In this document: positions 44,826 to 55,242 of the stretch, piece after piece
Layout: every line of letters begins with the position of its first letter
Position numbering within the stretch: the first letter of the stretch is position 1
Origin: Plicaturopsis crispa FD-325 SS-3
Lineage: Eukaryota > Basidiomycota > Agaricomycetes > Amylocorticiales > Amylocorticiaceae
Length of the DNA stretch: 64,000 nt
Reading direction: 5' to 3'
Assembly: GCA_000827205.1 (NCBI GenBank)
Contig: KN832557.1
Span: 934,420 to 998,419 of the forward strand
The notes under the pieces: model-generated
Database searches by the model: none
Seen by the model: only the letters and a program-made list of their open reading frames with translations
What the model was told of the DNA's origin: nothing
Made by a program: the position numbers and the translations under genes

Positions 44826-47136
44826 ATGTCTGAAGATATAGTGACCAAGCTGAAGGCGGAAGGAAACGTGGCCTTTGGCGCAAGAGACTTTGAAGAGGCG
44901 CACAGCAAATACACGCAGGCCATCGCGCTGGACGATAGCAATGCGGTGCTGTTCGCGAACAGGGCGGCGTGTTCTTTGCACATGGGGAGGTTCGTGACAT
45001 CAATTTGTGAATACTTATAATAATGTAGTCGGCTCAAGGACCCTTATACCCGCGTTCGCTACAGGCTCCTCGATGCTGCTAGCGATTCCGAACAAGTGAG
45101 CCCTTCTAACGTCTTGTTTAGATGAAAAGCTTCCCTCGGACATGTAGGCAACGTCGATCGACCCTAAATACGCGAAAGCATGGGCAAGACTCGCGACCGC
45201 AGACGCAGTAAGTTCACTCTATCGAATTATCCCTTCACACAATAATTCGCGTATGTCTGGGATCGTCCAGGCCCTGAACAACTGTTCGCAAAGTGCAAAG
45301 TCGTGGCAGAAAGCGTTGGACTGTCTTCCGTCTGATAACCTCAGCCCTGGAGAGTTAAGGCAGAAGGAAGAGTTCACTGCAGGCTTGCGCAGTGCACAGG
45401 CCCGCGGAGCTGCATTTGATGCGCAGGAGTTCAAAGGCGTGGTTTTGACTGGGGAACAAGGATCCCACCCCTGGGACGTTGCGAAGACAATGAGGCCGGA
45501 GCTGGAACGTCTAGGGGGGCAGTCGTTTGTTAGCAGTGTATGTATTATCTGGACGAACCACTGTTATAGCTTGTAATGACTCTGACGGCGATTTTCAAGG
45601 CTTGGGTTATATTGGAGGCCACCGAGGTAAGCGCTCCAGCTGTCTAGCGCCGCACAACTGCTCATCTGTCCTCTCATTTCCACCTCCAGGAATTCGAGAA
45701 GGGCGTAGAAGCCATGAAGCAGGTTAAATTCATTCCTGCCCCCAACGGACAGCAGAGAATGGTTGGAAGGACAGACGTAGGTCTTTCGCAACGCCATCCC
45801 TTTGAAAATGATGCTTAGAACGGACACTAATCCCCACGTCGTGACGTATAGGCTCTAGAGCTCATAAGCAATGGAATCCTACGCGACGAGCGTGTATTTC
45901 GAATGGACTGTTCGAACTGGATCGAGCTTTACAATAAACAAGGTAGGTCTTGTCTAGCGTCTCGCGGCGTAGTGACTCATGGGCTGGCAGTGCTGATGGA
46001 AGTGACTAGGACGAGAGCGTGGGTGGATGCCGGACCTGAAAAGCTACAAGAAGAGGCGTTGAAACGGCTGCGCCAGGAAGGGTGGGATGCAGTACGGCCA
46101 GTCCTTGCGACGACCATCAGGTGCGTGCAACGATTCATTGTAAGTCAGATATCTGACGTTCGCATAAGAGTATGGGTGATGCGTGGGTTTCTCGAGGGCG
46201 GATTGAAGAAGGAGGACCAAGCATCTGTCGAGTACCTCACACGAGCTTTGGAAGTCTTGAACCGGGGCCGACAGGTATGGAGAAACGTCACCAAGGAAAA
46301 ACGAGGGGTTATCTTCGAGGATACATTCGTCCGTGTAGTTCGAAGTATGCGACTTCACGCTTACATGGAGGTGCGTGGTACTGAACGGTTTTGTGATCGC
46401 TCGATGATATCGATATCTTTTCAGGCATATTCTACAAATGGACGTTCGGAATCACCTTTCTCACTCGAGCATCTTCTAGAGGAGGCAGAAGACATTCTCA
46501 GGGACATCGACGAGCATCCCCCTGCCCAGACTGCACATCATACTCAAGGCGCGGTGTCCTCGTTCTGGAAGTATCCTCGTGGTCGAGCCCTTGCGTGTGT
46601 ATATCGTATCATGATCTTCCCTTGTGCTCTACTAGTTGTGATTAATATTTGCAATTCAGGATGAAGGGCTTCTACCACGCTCAGAAAAGCGACTTACTGA
46701 AGGCTACAGATATCCTAGCCTCTATGAAACACTGCGGTCAAGCTGGAACGCATTACTTAGAAGCAGCAGGCTGTTACCCGGAAGACGACGAGCAACGATG
46801 CTGTGCGTATCTCCGACGATAACGATCTCCAGGCCCCTGCTAAATAATGGGATTATAGATTTTCTACACATATCTCTCAATCATTTCTTTGTTTGCTCCT
46901 TGCCCACTGGACACATCTTAGGCATATTAGAGGGCATGCAACGATGCTTTCCTAAAATGCAACGGTTGTGGAAGATCTCGGTCATCGCGCAGGCAGGAAG
47001 GGACGACGGAATAAAGAACGACTTGCACATCGGGAAGCAAATACGGGCGGCGGTTGAGCGTGGAGAGGTCAAAATGGACGCATGTTACTGCCTACAGCCC
47101 ACTGGATTAACGTTATCCGATATAGGACAAGCTTGA
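44826..47136 (+). CDS. TPR-repeat protein, tandem copy 1
   Basis: Twelve exons, join(44826..44989, 45065..45095, 45148..45207, 45271..45537, 45600..45626, 45690..45776, 45852..45942, 45991..46120, 46169..46370, 46425..46594, 46660..46802, 46859..47136), 549 residues. The N-terminal TPRs are clear: KLKAEGNVAFGARDFEEAHS, YTQAIALDDSNAVLFANRAA, then IDPKYAKAWARLA, as in co-chaperones that bind Hsp70/Hsp90 tails. The rest (about 430 residues) is a fungal-specific region with conserved Trp-rich blocks (EGWDAVRP, PRGRALAMKGFYH, YPEDDEQR). The last exon aligns residue for residue with that of copy 2 (FLHISL, FPKMQRLW, AQAGRD). The function is unknown. This model ends at 47136, before the orphan exon at 47197. 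Confidence 0.82.
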
Positions 47137-47676
47137 TACCGACCAGTACTAGTGTCACTCCTCGTCTTTATGAGACTATTTCTTTACTACTGGTAGGTCT
47201 ACAGTGCGTTATATCGCAAATCCGCCCTCCAGGCCATGTGGAGCTGCGGTGCCCCGCTTTATATTACCACGATGGTCATGAACCAGATCCGCCTGACGAT
47301 GCCCGTCGTGGCCAAGACGTGGGCGCAGTCGTCTTTGGCAATCGCGGGACGGCGCGATGAGCATCTCCAGAAGGATTTGGAGTGCGAAAGGAACGCGTTG
47401 AAGTTGCTCGAGGAGGGTGTGTTGACTCGCGAAGATTCATATAGATAGATGATGAGAATAATCTGCTACGCTAACCCTTTGTACTTACATGTTCATGTTC
47501 TACCACCACAAAATCTCGACGCGTTCACGCGTTTGGACTCACGTGGCGCAACAATGTGTAGCCCCTATCCCGATTTCAGTCATTAGAATTGAAGTTCGTC
47601 TCGCAGCTCTGCAACTTGTACCTGAATCTCTGCACAGAACGTCGACCTTGTTTATAATACGGGGCCCCGAATTCGC
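47137..47676. other. Intergenic region between the TPR genes
   Basis: 540 bases. It contains the orphan terminal-exon copy at 47197-47448 and then about 228 bases that should serve as the promoter of TPR copy 2, with no clear motif. Confidence 0.5.
47197..47448 (+). pseudogene. Orphan last exon of a TPR-family gene
   Basis: An open frame with AMWSCGAPLYI, IRLTMP, TWAQSSLAIAGRRDEHLQKD and EGVLTRED, ending in TAG 47446-47448. It closely matches the last exon of TPR copy 2 (WAQSSLALAGRRDELLQKD) and less closely that of copy 1. Its possible acceptors (ends at 47196, 47204 or 47232) do not fit the phase of the copy 1 exon that would precede it, so it is probably a leftover of a third tandem copy lost by deletion. 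The C-terminus is intact, so decay is recent or it is still transcribed. Confidence 0.6.
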
Positions 47677-49912
47677 ATGTCTCAAGAATTGGCATCGCGT
47701 CTGAAGGCAGAAGGAAATGTGCATTTTGCGAGCAAGCAATGGACAGACGCACACAGCAAATACACCCAAGCCATAGCGCTTGACGAGAGAAATGCCGTTC
47801 TGTACGCAAACAGGGCTGCGTGCAACATCCATATGCGAAAGTGCGTATATTCTGTGGAAAAACTTGTGTGTACCAGACGGTGCAGCTGCTTGGAATGCGG
47901 ACTAACACTAATGGTCTGCATCGCGCAGATACATGGACGCCGCAAGCGATGCTACACTTGCTACTGAGTACGACCCGACGTATGCGAGGGGCTGGGCTCG
48001 GAGAGCGACAGCGGAAGATGTCAGTCTCTCCCGTACCTCCCATCGCACAGAAGCTAAAGACTAGCCACCCTACTTCACTAGGCTCTGAAGGAGTTTTACC
48101 GCAGTGTTATCTCATGGAAGCGGGCGCTCGAAGCTCTACCTGCTGCCAACCTGAACCCGGCCGAACGAACACAAAAGGATCAGTATGAAGCTGGACTGAA
48201 AAAGGCACAAGCTGAAAAGGCTTCGGCGGAGTCAACGACACTCGGGGACATTCCGCTGAAGAGGACCGAAAAGGGGAAATTTCCTCACGACATGGCGCTT
48301 CAAATAATGCCTCAGCTGCGTCGTACAACTGGAACTGTCGTGGATCGGGGTAGTGTGAGTGGAACTGTCCCGTCATTCTAGCTGCCGAGCTGGACTCATG
48401 TTTATCTAGGCATGGGTCATGTGTGGCGCCGTCCTTGTGAGCCCTCCTCGACTTACCGCGAGACCCGGAATGACCACTCATATACCACTGTGCTCACAGG
48501 AATTCAACAAAGGTGTAGACCTCATGAAAGAAATCAAGCGGGGGACTGTGCAGGGACCCAATGGTCCCAGGACCTCGTATACCGGGAAGACTGGCGTACG
48601 TTTGCATCGATCATGCTCACGGACGAATGCTCAATAGGATCCCACAGGCCGTCGTTGATATCGTCAATGGATTACTACGAGACCATCGCGCATTCCACAT
48701 CGATACCCCCAAGTGGTTCAACCTCTACAATGACCAGGGTAACGATTTTCATTTCGAGACCCATTGTATCAAGGATGGAATTTGACTATAGCTCCTCAGT
48801 CTCCTTCGAATTGATGAGTTTCCGAGCATGGCCACACGCAGGGCCCGAGCAACTGCAACAGGAAGTACTCGAGCGTCAGCGCCAGGAGGGATGGGATGCC
48901 GTTCGGCCAGCTCTCGCTGTGACAATCAGGTAACCCTTCTGTTTTACAACGCGAACGGACATGTTTCACACGCACTCAGGGGATGGATATTGCGTGGCTT
49001 TGTGCAAGGGGCCTTAAAAAACGACCAAAATGTCGCCGTAGAATTCCTTACATGCGCTGTGGATGTGCTGAACTGGGGCCGCCGAGTATGGAAAGACGTG
49101 CACAGGGACAACAGGGGCGCTATATTCGACACCTCGTTTGTGCGCGGCGTGCGCCACATGCGACTTCAAGCCTACATGCAGGTTCGTACCCATTCTTTGC
49201 GAGCGTGCTTTTGAGGCCGTTGTTCATCTGTATATGATCTTCTCTGCTAGGCATATGCGACCAGTGGGTGGAAGTCCGAGTGCACACTAGAAGATCTTCT
49301 AGAGGAAGCTGAGGATATACTGCGTGATATCGAGAAAAATCCTTTGCCGCGCGACACGAATCATGACCCGGGATTTTACTTGTCTTTCGAAACTTATCCC
49401 CGCGGGAGAGCATTGGCGTACGTACCGTTCACTTTTTCTTGCAAATCTATTCAATTGATGGGCATACAGTATGAAGGGGTTCTACCACGATCAAACTGCC
49501 AAGATTCTGCAGAACGAAGGGAAATCCAGTGCTGCGCAAGAGCATTTCACCAAGGCTGCTCAATATTATCTAGAGGCTGCAGCCATGTATCCTGAGGACG
49601 ACGAGCAGCACGCATGTAAGCACGCGCCATCCGCCTACTCATGCGTGGTGTGACTCAAATTTCATGCGGACAGGGTTCTTGCATGTTGCTCTCCACGATA
49701 TGTGGAGTTGCAGCACCCCGCTCCGCATCACTTTGGAGGTGTTGAAGCGGATACGCCTGACGATCCCCAAAATGTCCAAGATATGGGCACAGTCGTCGTT
49801 GGCCCTTGCAGGACGGCGCGATGAACTGCTACAGAAGGATTTGGAGTCCGAGAAAAATGCCTTGGAGTTGCTTGCGGATGGCATAGTGACTCTCGACGCT
49901 TGCATCAGGTAG
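47677..49912 (+). CDS. TPR-repeat protein, tandem copy 2
   Basis: Eleven exons, join(47677..47840, 47929..48019, 48082..48354, 48410..48436, 48500..48595, 48648..48738, 48800..48929, 48980..49181, 49251..49417, 49470..49615, 49674..49912), 541 residues. N-terminal TPRs: RLKAEGNVHFASKQWTDAHS, YTQAIALDERNAVLYANRAA and YDPTYARGWARRATA. The same fungal-specific C-terminal blocks as copy 1 follow (EGWDAVRPALA, PRGRALAMKGFYH, YPEDDEQ). Five exons have the same length as their partners in copy 1 (164, 27, 91, 130, 202), and copy 1 has one additional intron near the N-terminus. It is a clear tandem paralog, diverged enough to be old. Probably a cytosolic scaffold or co-chaperone; no partner can be read from sequence. 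Confidence 0.82.
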
Positions 49913-50043
49913 ATCATCTCATAAGTAATCTACGATTATATTTCTTTGTACTTCTCTGTATACCGTACTTTACCGTCTACATTTTACTTCTCACTACTAC
50001 AACATGGACATCGCGACGGCTAACATGGCTAGCTCTAGTCCCA

Positions 50044-51844
50044 CTAGACCTTCAACCAGGCCTTCTCGGCGACGTGCTTGGCCACCGTCTCTGCGATGAC
50101 GTCTTTTGTCGTGTCCGCCAGTCGCTCCTTCGTAATCTCGAAGCATTCAGGAAGGTTCGTCTCGGACCAGGGCCGCCCAGCTGCGACTAGGGCAGCACCG
50201 CGGGCAGAGGTCGCGATACTAGATGCGATTGAGTTAGTTCGCCGACTATTGCGGAGGACGCTAGACGTACCGGGCCATGCCGTGGCCTTGGAAGCCGACA
50301 CAACTGAATTGGCCTGGAAGGCCTGGTACGGCACCGATGAGGGGGACGGCATCCTTAGTCTGTGAAAAAAGCGGCCGGTTCAGGCAATGATACTAAGACG
50401 GTAAAGGCGTCGCGCTCACATAACCAAGCTACGTAACGATAATGATGAGCATATGCGACAGGCTGTAAAACAGGGTGAACACGCACGATTCCGGTCCAGG
50501 TCTGATGCATGCCCTCGTTGACCGCCTTTGGCACCCACCCTTCGAGCGCGTTCGGCAGGTAGTTCGTCAAATGCTTGGTCATACCCTCGAGCACCACCGT
50601 GTCGTCCGTGTTGTTGTTGAACTTCTCGTCCACGGACCGCGCACCACCCATGATGACGGTGCCGTCCGCGGGCCGCTGCATGAGATACTCGATCTCCGTG
50701 AGGGAGGTGCGGACGACCATCGTGTGGCCGAGCTTCTTCGGCCCGGCGAACGACGCGGGCGGGATGTGCGCGCTGCACTGCCCGCGCCACGGCTCGACGA
50801 AGCCGTGTAGCTGCGGCAGGAGCGTCGCGGCGAACCCGTTCGTGGCGTGGATGACGCGCGGGGTGGTGATGGTGCCGCGCGGGGTAACGACGTCCCACAA
50901 AGGGCGCTCGGCGGTGGAGAGGGGGGAAGGCTTGATGGAGTGGGCGGGCGTGAACGTCTGTAGGTTGAGGCCGCGGGCGATTAGAGCTGTGAGTATACCG
51001 TGTACGAGCCGGAAGGGGAAGACAGAGCCGGCTGGGAGAGACGCGGCGGACAACGCGTTTTTGACGCGGGTGACCTGTAGGAGGTTGAGTAAAGGCGGTG
51101 TGTACGAGAGTGTGTACACACCCGTGCAGCTTCGGCAGAGTCTCTGATCATCGTTATGTCGGAGATGTCCCCACCATCGGCCACGAATTCGGCGTATGAT
51201 GACGTGCCAGCCGCTAGCGCCTCTTCACCCTAACAAGCCGTTTCGCTGTGTCAGTCTCGACGAAGACGGCCGACGAGTTGGTCGCTACATACCGCCCAAA
51301 CTTCGAAAGTTGTTCCAAACCAAGCGTCGCAGTCAATGCCTTGGACCAGTTCTCTCATGACCTGGAGGTTGTCACGCTCATTGTGTATGATCTATATGTG
51401 GGTCAGAACAGAAGACGTCGATTTGACTAGTCTTTAAGCAAACCTTGATCGCCTGCTCTGCACCCCAGAGTCTCTTGTACATGCTATAGCCCCTAAACCG
51501 ATCTGGCCTGTACGAACAATTACTGCCTGGCAATAAGGATATTCGTAGAAATCAACGTACCTGGTGTGGCCACCATTCCTGCCTGTTGCACCGCTGCATA
51601 CGTCCCTTGCCTCCAACATGACGACAGGCGCATCCCCTTCCTTGATTTCACCGGGAAGGTCGTACAAGGTCTTCGCAATAACGGCACCGCTAAACCCGCT
51701 GCCGATGATCACCGTAGATGCGGTGGTCGGCAAGTCGGGGGTGGTGCGATGGCCGAGCAGGGTAGCATCCCGAGATCGCGAGAGCCAGAACGAGAGAGTA
51801 GGGTCTTCCCGCGGGAGGCCAGGAGGAGGGAGCTGTGCAGACAT
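50044..51844 (-). CDS. FAD-dependent oxidoreductase (DAO family)
   Basis: Eight exons, complement(join(50044..50218, 50271..50359, 50420..50428, 50487..51074, 51122..51229, 51293..51391, 51444..51507, 51561..51844)), 471 residues. The dinucleotide-binding motif STVIIGSGFSGAVIAKTL is followed by VMLEARDVCSGATGRNGGH, both standard for the DAO group, then RVIHATNGFAATLLPQL and the C-terminal DAVPLIGAVPG and FQGHGMAR that close the FAD site. Members oxidise amines or amino acids with release of H2O2; fungal relatives are often annotated as glycine/sarcosine-type oxidases, but the substrate is unknown here. Exon 6 is only 9 nt (codons LGY) and is needed to give TGILGYTKDAVP. No signal peptide; the C-terminus shows no peroxisomal SKL. 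Some added upstream in-frame sequence (to 51943) is probably 5' UTR. Confidence 0.9.
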
Positions 51845-53565
51845 GGTACAGTGGGCCGTGCAAGTCGAACGAGGATTGAGGTGATGAAAGTCAAATTCGA
51901 TTTGCGAATATGAAGAGAATACAGACTTACATATAGTGTCCATTCTGCGCCTATGTTATCAGGGATAAAAGGATGTAGCAGGTTGCATCGAAACTTTGCC
52001 CGAGTCAATCCCGAGATAGTAAGTTGCGAGTACCGTGACAGGGGTCACATGTTACGAAACGAAACCAATAATACTGCTATATTTACTGTAAGCGTCTGGA
52101 GCGCCAGGCGGAGGGGAAATAAAGGCAAGGACTTGTAGCAGCCTGGGCATCTGTGATGTTAATTTGCGGTCGCTGGAGGACTCCGGGGGAGGGGTAAAGG
52201 CTCTAGAACCACCGCGAGTGTCGATATCGTAAAATCCGGGTACACGATAACGGGCGAGATTTGAGTTCAAAAGGAAGACGCTGTGTCGCGGTCGAGCTAG
52301 AACTTCCCTGGTATACCAGTGTAGATAGGTATAGGCGGTGGGCACTGGTAAAGAATCCGTGCTAACAACAAGACAGAGTGATGAGCATGAAAATGGCGGA
52401 GAGTCCCTTCGCGCGTACTCACCTTGACTCGACTACATACCGGCTAACGCGAATAGCCTGTTAGCAGGACCATGTAGAGGTTGATAGAGAACCGAGAGTC
52501 CGAGACCATTTGTCGCCTGGCCCCTTGTCTCTGCCAAGTTGTTGAGCCCCAAGTCCAATGCCTTTGGCAAGTACTTGCTGTGAACCAGATAATGGCATCT
52601 CGGTATCGGAGAGTCCTTAAGCACGACATCGGACCGTTCACTGCGCCGACATCGGCGTGCTCTGTTGCTGAGGTCGCTAAAAAGTCGTTTCGTGCAAGAA
52701 ATAGCTGAAGCGTACGAGGGAAGCGGAAGAACTATGCAATTTAAATAGCCGAGGACACGAGGATCGTACTAGTCGCGTCGGGATGATAACTTGTTCGCGT
52801 CCTTGAAGTTCTAGCACTCTTCTTCCTCAATGCCCAACGACGCTATGTTGTACGACGCCTCCGAACGCACTAGTGGCTCACAAAGCGCCCAGGATATTGT
52901 GGCCAAGGCCCAAGAGCGCTGGTACCTGTGCCGAACGAGCCGATGGTCCGTGCAGACGCCTTGAGGCTTTTCCGAGGGCTCTCGCTATCGGGATAAGGCC
53001 CTGGCCATAGGCTAACATTCGCCGTATGTGACGGTATGTCTGCCGGTCATCATAGACAACGCTGACAGCGACCACGATGCGGACGCCTTATAGTTGCCAC
53101 GCCAGGCCCACTGCAGTCGGTATCGAGAGTCCCCAGTGTTCCTAGGCCTTTGCACAGCGTTCGAGTGGCTTTTTTCATCCTGTTGACATCTATCGCCGAC
53201 ATCTACGGGTACCTCCATATTGAAACGCGTTTGTTTGACACTTCTTATCTGCGCAAGTGGTGAAGTTACGGCAACAGTACCTCGACTGGATCGTTACCAC
53301 CGTTGAACCACTTTTACCTGCGCGTCTTTCTCTTCAACTCCCCTGCGCTTTGACCTCCATTCTCAGCCCTATTTTGTGCGCCCAGGCCAATTGTGAGCGT
53401 TGGAACAATGATGACTCCAAGACAAAGACATGTATGTCATCCGAGCGCGTCATCCCATTCTAGACACTGACAATGCTTGTCTTTTTTTTCTCGCCACTGC
53501 GCCAGGCTACGTTCGCGCTCGCCCCGTATCACGAACCACTACCAGCATCCACCCGACGTCCACAA
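51845..53565. other. 1.7 kb intergenic region, no gene seen
   Basis: Between divergent genes, so it contains two promoters. Short open frames have no family likeness. An open frame continuous with the next gene reaches back to 53473 but looks non-coding before 53566. Confidence 0.4.
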
Positions 53566-54774
53566 ATGCCCATTCGCAGCCAGTCGACGACCGCAGTTCA
53601 AGCGCGTCCTTTTCGATCATCCCCCCTAGCGGGCCCGTCCTTATCGAGCGACGGCTCCCGAGTGGGCGGCCCACCATTACCACGAACGCAATCCGATTCC
53701 GCGCTGGCATTCCCCCAGCAGGCGATTTTGAAACACGACAGGCGCCCAATTTTGAAGGAGAGTATCAGCGCAGGCAACGTACTCAGCCGTCCCGATGTCC
53801 TTACGCCGCCCAAGCCCTCGTTTTCGCCGCGCCGTCCTCGCTCAGCCCCCGACCATAACGACACCACCACCCATTTCAAACCTCCGCGCCCACTGTCTGC
53901 GCTGTTCATCCCCGCCGCACCAGAACATGCCCCAGCGCCGCGCCCTTCGCCCTCCGTGTCCCGCGACCCGACACAGAACTGGCTTACACACTCGATGTAC
54001 GATGAGACGCCGCGTTTCTCGCGCTTGAGCCTCGCAGCCTCCGGCGTCGTGCTCCCCGTCTCCGCGCGTGAGTATGGGAAGAAAGTGAAACGCAGCGACT
54101 CGCGCGTAAGCATGCGCAGCACCACCGCCGCGAGCTCGAGCTCCTGCTCCGGCAGTGCCTGGACCAGCTCGAGCTCGAGCTCCGGCGCGTGTTCGTCCAG
54201 CCTCAGCGCGTGCTCCGGGCGCAAGATCAGCTTCATCGACGAGGTCGCGGAGGAGGAGGCCGCGGGGATCGGGGCAGGGCTCGCGATGGCGCAGGAGGTG
54301 CGCAGCCTACCGAACCTGACGCGCGCGAGCAGCTCGACGTCCGTGACGTCTTTGGGCGGACCGAGCGACACCATGTATGACGACGACACGCTCGCGAGCG
54401 TCGGCTCCATCGGCGTACCCGCGCCGCTCGGAAAATACGACTCTGCGCCACCCGCTCCCAGCCCGCCCGCGAGCGAGGGACACAAGCGCTGGAGCTCCAT
54501 TCGGTCCCTCTCGTCGTCGGTCAGGTCGGCGCGTGGTGGCACAAAGACGGGGACCACGGGGGATAAAGCCACATCCGCGCCGGCGAAGGTTTCGAGGCGG
54601 AAGAGCTTGCTCGATTTCGATTTCGCAATCCTGCATCCAAGTGACGGGCACGGTGGTGAGGTGGTCCATGATGTCGGGGTGTTGTCCAGGGGGAGACCAG
54701 ACGCAGCCGGGGAGAAACCCTCGAGGGCGAAATCAGTCCGCCGTGCACTGAGGAAGCTTGTAGGCCGGGCCTAA
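53566..54774 (+). CDS. Serine/proline-rich hypothetical protein
   Basis: A single exon of 402 residues from ATG 53566 (start MPIRSQSTTA); an in-frame ATG at 53473 would add 31 residues but lies in sequence with a different base composition. No domain is recognised. The protein is rich in Ser, Pro, Ala and Arg, with a poly-Ser tract near residue 200-230 encoded by repeated GAGCTC units, a short basic YGKKVKR, a conserved-looking RKISFIDEVAEEE and a basic C-terminus (AKSVRRALRKLVGRA). Such proteins in mushroom-forming fungi are often disordered phosphoproteins. The frame is long, GC3-rich and intact, which supports a real gene. The antisense 324-codon frame is its shadow. Confidence 0.6.
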   Translation: MPIRSQSTTAVQARPFRSSPLAGPSLSSDGSRVGGPPLPRTQSDSALAFPQQAILKHDRRPILKESISAGNVLSRPDVLTPPKPSFSPRRPRSAPDHNDTTTHFKPPRPLSALFIPAAPEHAPAPRPSPSVSRDPTQNWLTHSMYDETPRFSRLSLAASGVVLPVSAREYGKKVKRSDSRVSMRSTTAASSSSCSGSAWTSSSSSSGACSSSLSACSGRKISFIDEVAEEEAAGIGAGLAMAQEVRSLPNLTRASSSTSVTSLGGPSDTMYDDDTLASVGSIGVPAPLGKYDSAPPAPSPPASEGHKRWSSIRSLSSSVRSARGGTKTGTTGDKATSAPAKVSRRKSLLDFDFAILHPSDGHGGEVVHDVGVLSRGRPDAAGEKPSRAKSVRRALRKLVGRA

Positions 54775-55242
54775 CCGAGCTATCAAACGGACAGGCGATC
54801 ATTGAAAGGACTATGTTACAGTGTGTTACGGACCATTTCCTTGCGGCTACTCATTGACACGATATCCTTGTGCTTCAATCATCTCACCCTCGCATAAACG
54901 TGCATTTTGCTGCAGATATGGACTCCTAGAATGTGTACACCACATACCTTCTATGTATACCTACATTGGCGTCATCTGGGCCTTATTTTCCTGCCAACAA
55001 CCTCATACCTGTCTACAATTTTCTCTCCGCATCGATATCGATGTCCTTCGAACTTACAGTACATACTTATAGATCTTGTACTTTCTCTGCAATCATCATC
55101 CGAATGGTTCGAAACGTTGGGAGTGCGCATTGAGCACTTATGTACATAAAGTGCTCAAGGAGCCTGAGCCAGTCAACTAAACATACTAGGTTTTAAACCA
55201 GTTTACCCGCCGATGAACATGTTCACTCCACCAAGGGAATGC
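54775..55242. other. Convergent 3' region, no gene seen
   Basis: 468 bases between the stop codons of the serine-rich gene and the DUF6699-like gene. It is T-rich (long CTTA/ACTT runs around 54830-55090), as expected for two 3' UTRs. Confidence 0.45.

Noticed and set aside
47197-47448. Alternative last exon of TPR copy 1
   Set aside because: None of the three possible acceptors matches the phase left by the preceding exon, so I treat it as an orphan exon.
53598-54572. Long 324-codon open frame on the minus strand
   Set aside because: It overlaps the GC3-rich serine-rich gene on plus; the frame is open because of codon bias and its protein has no family likeness.
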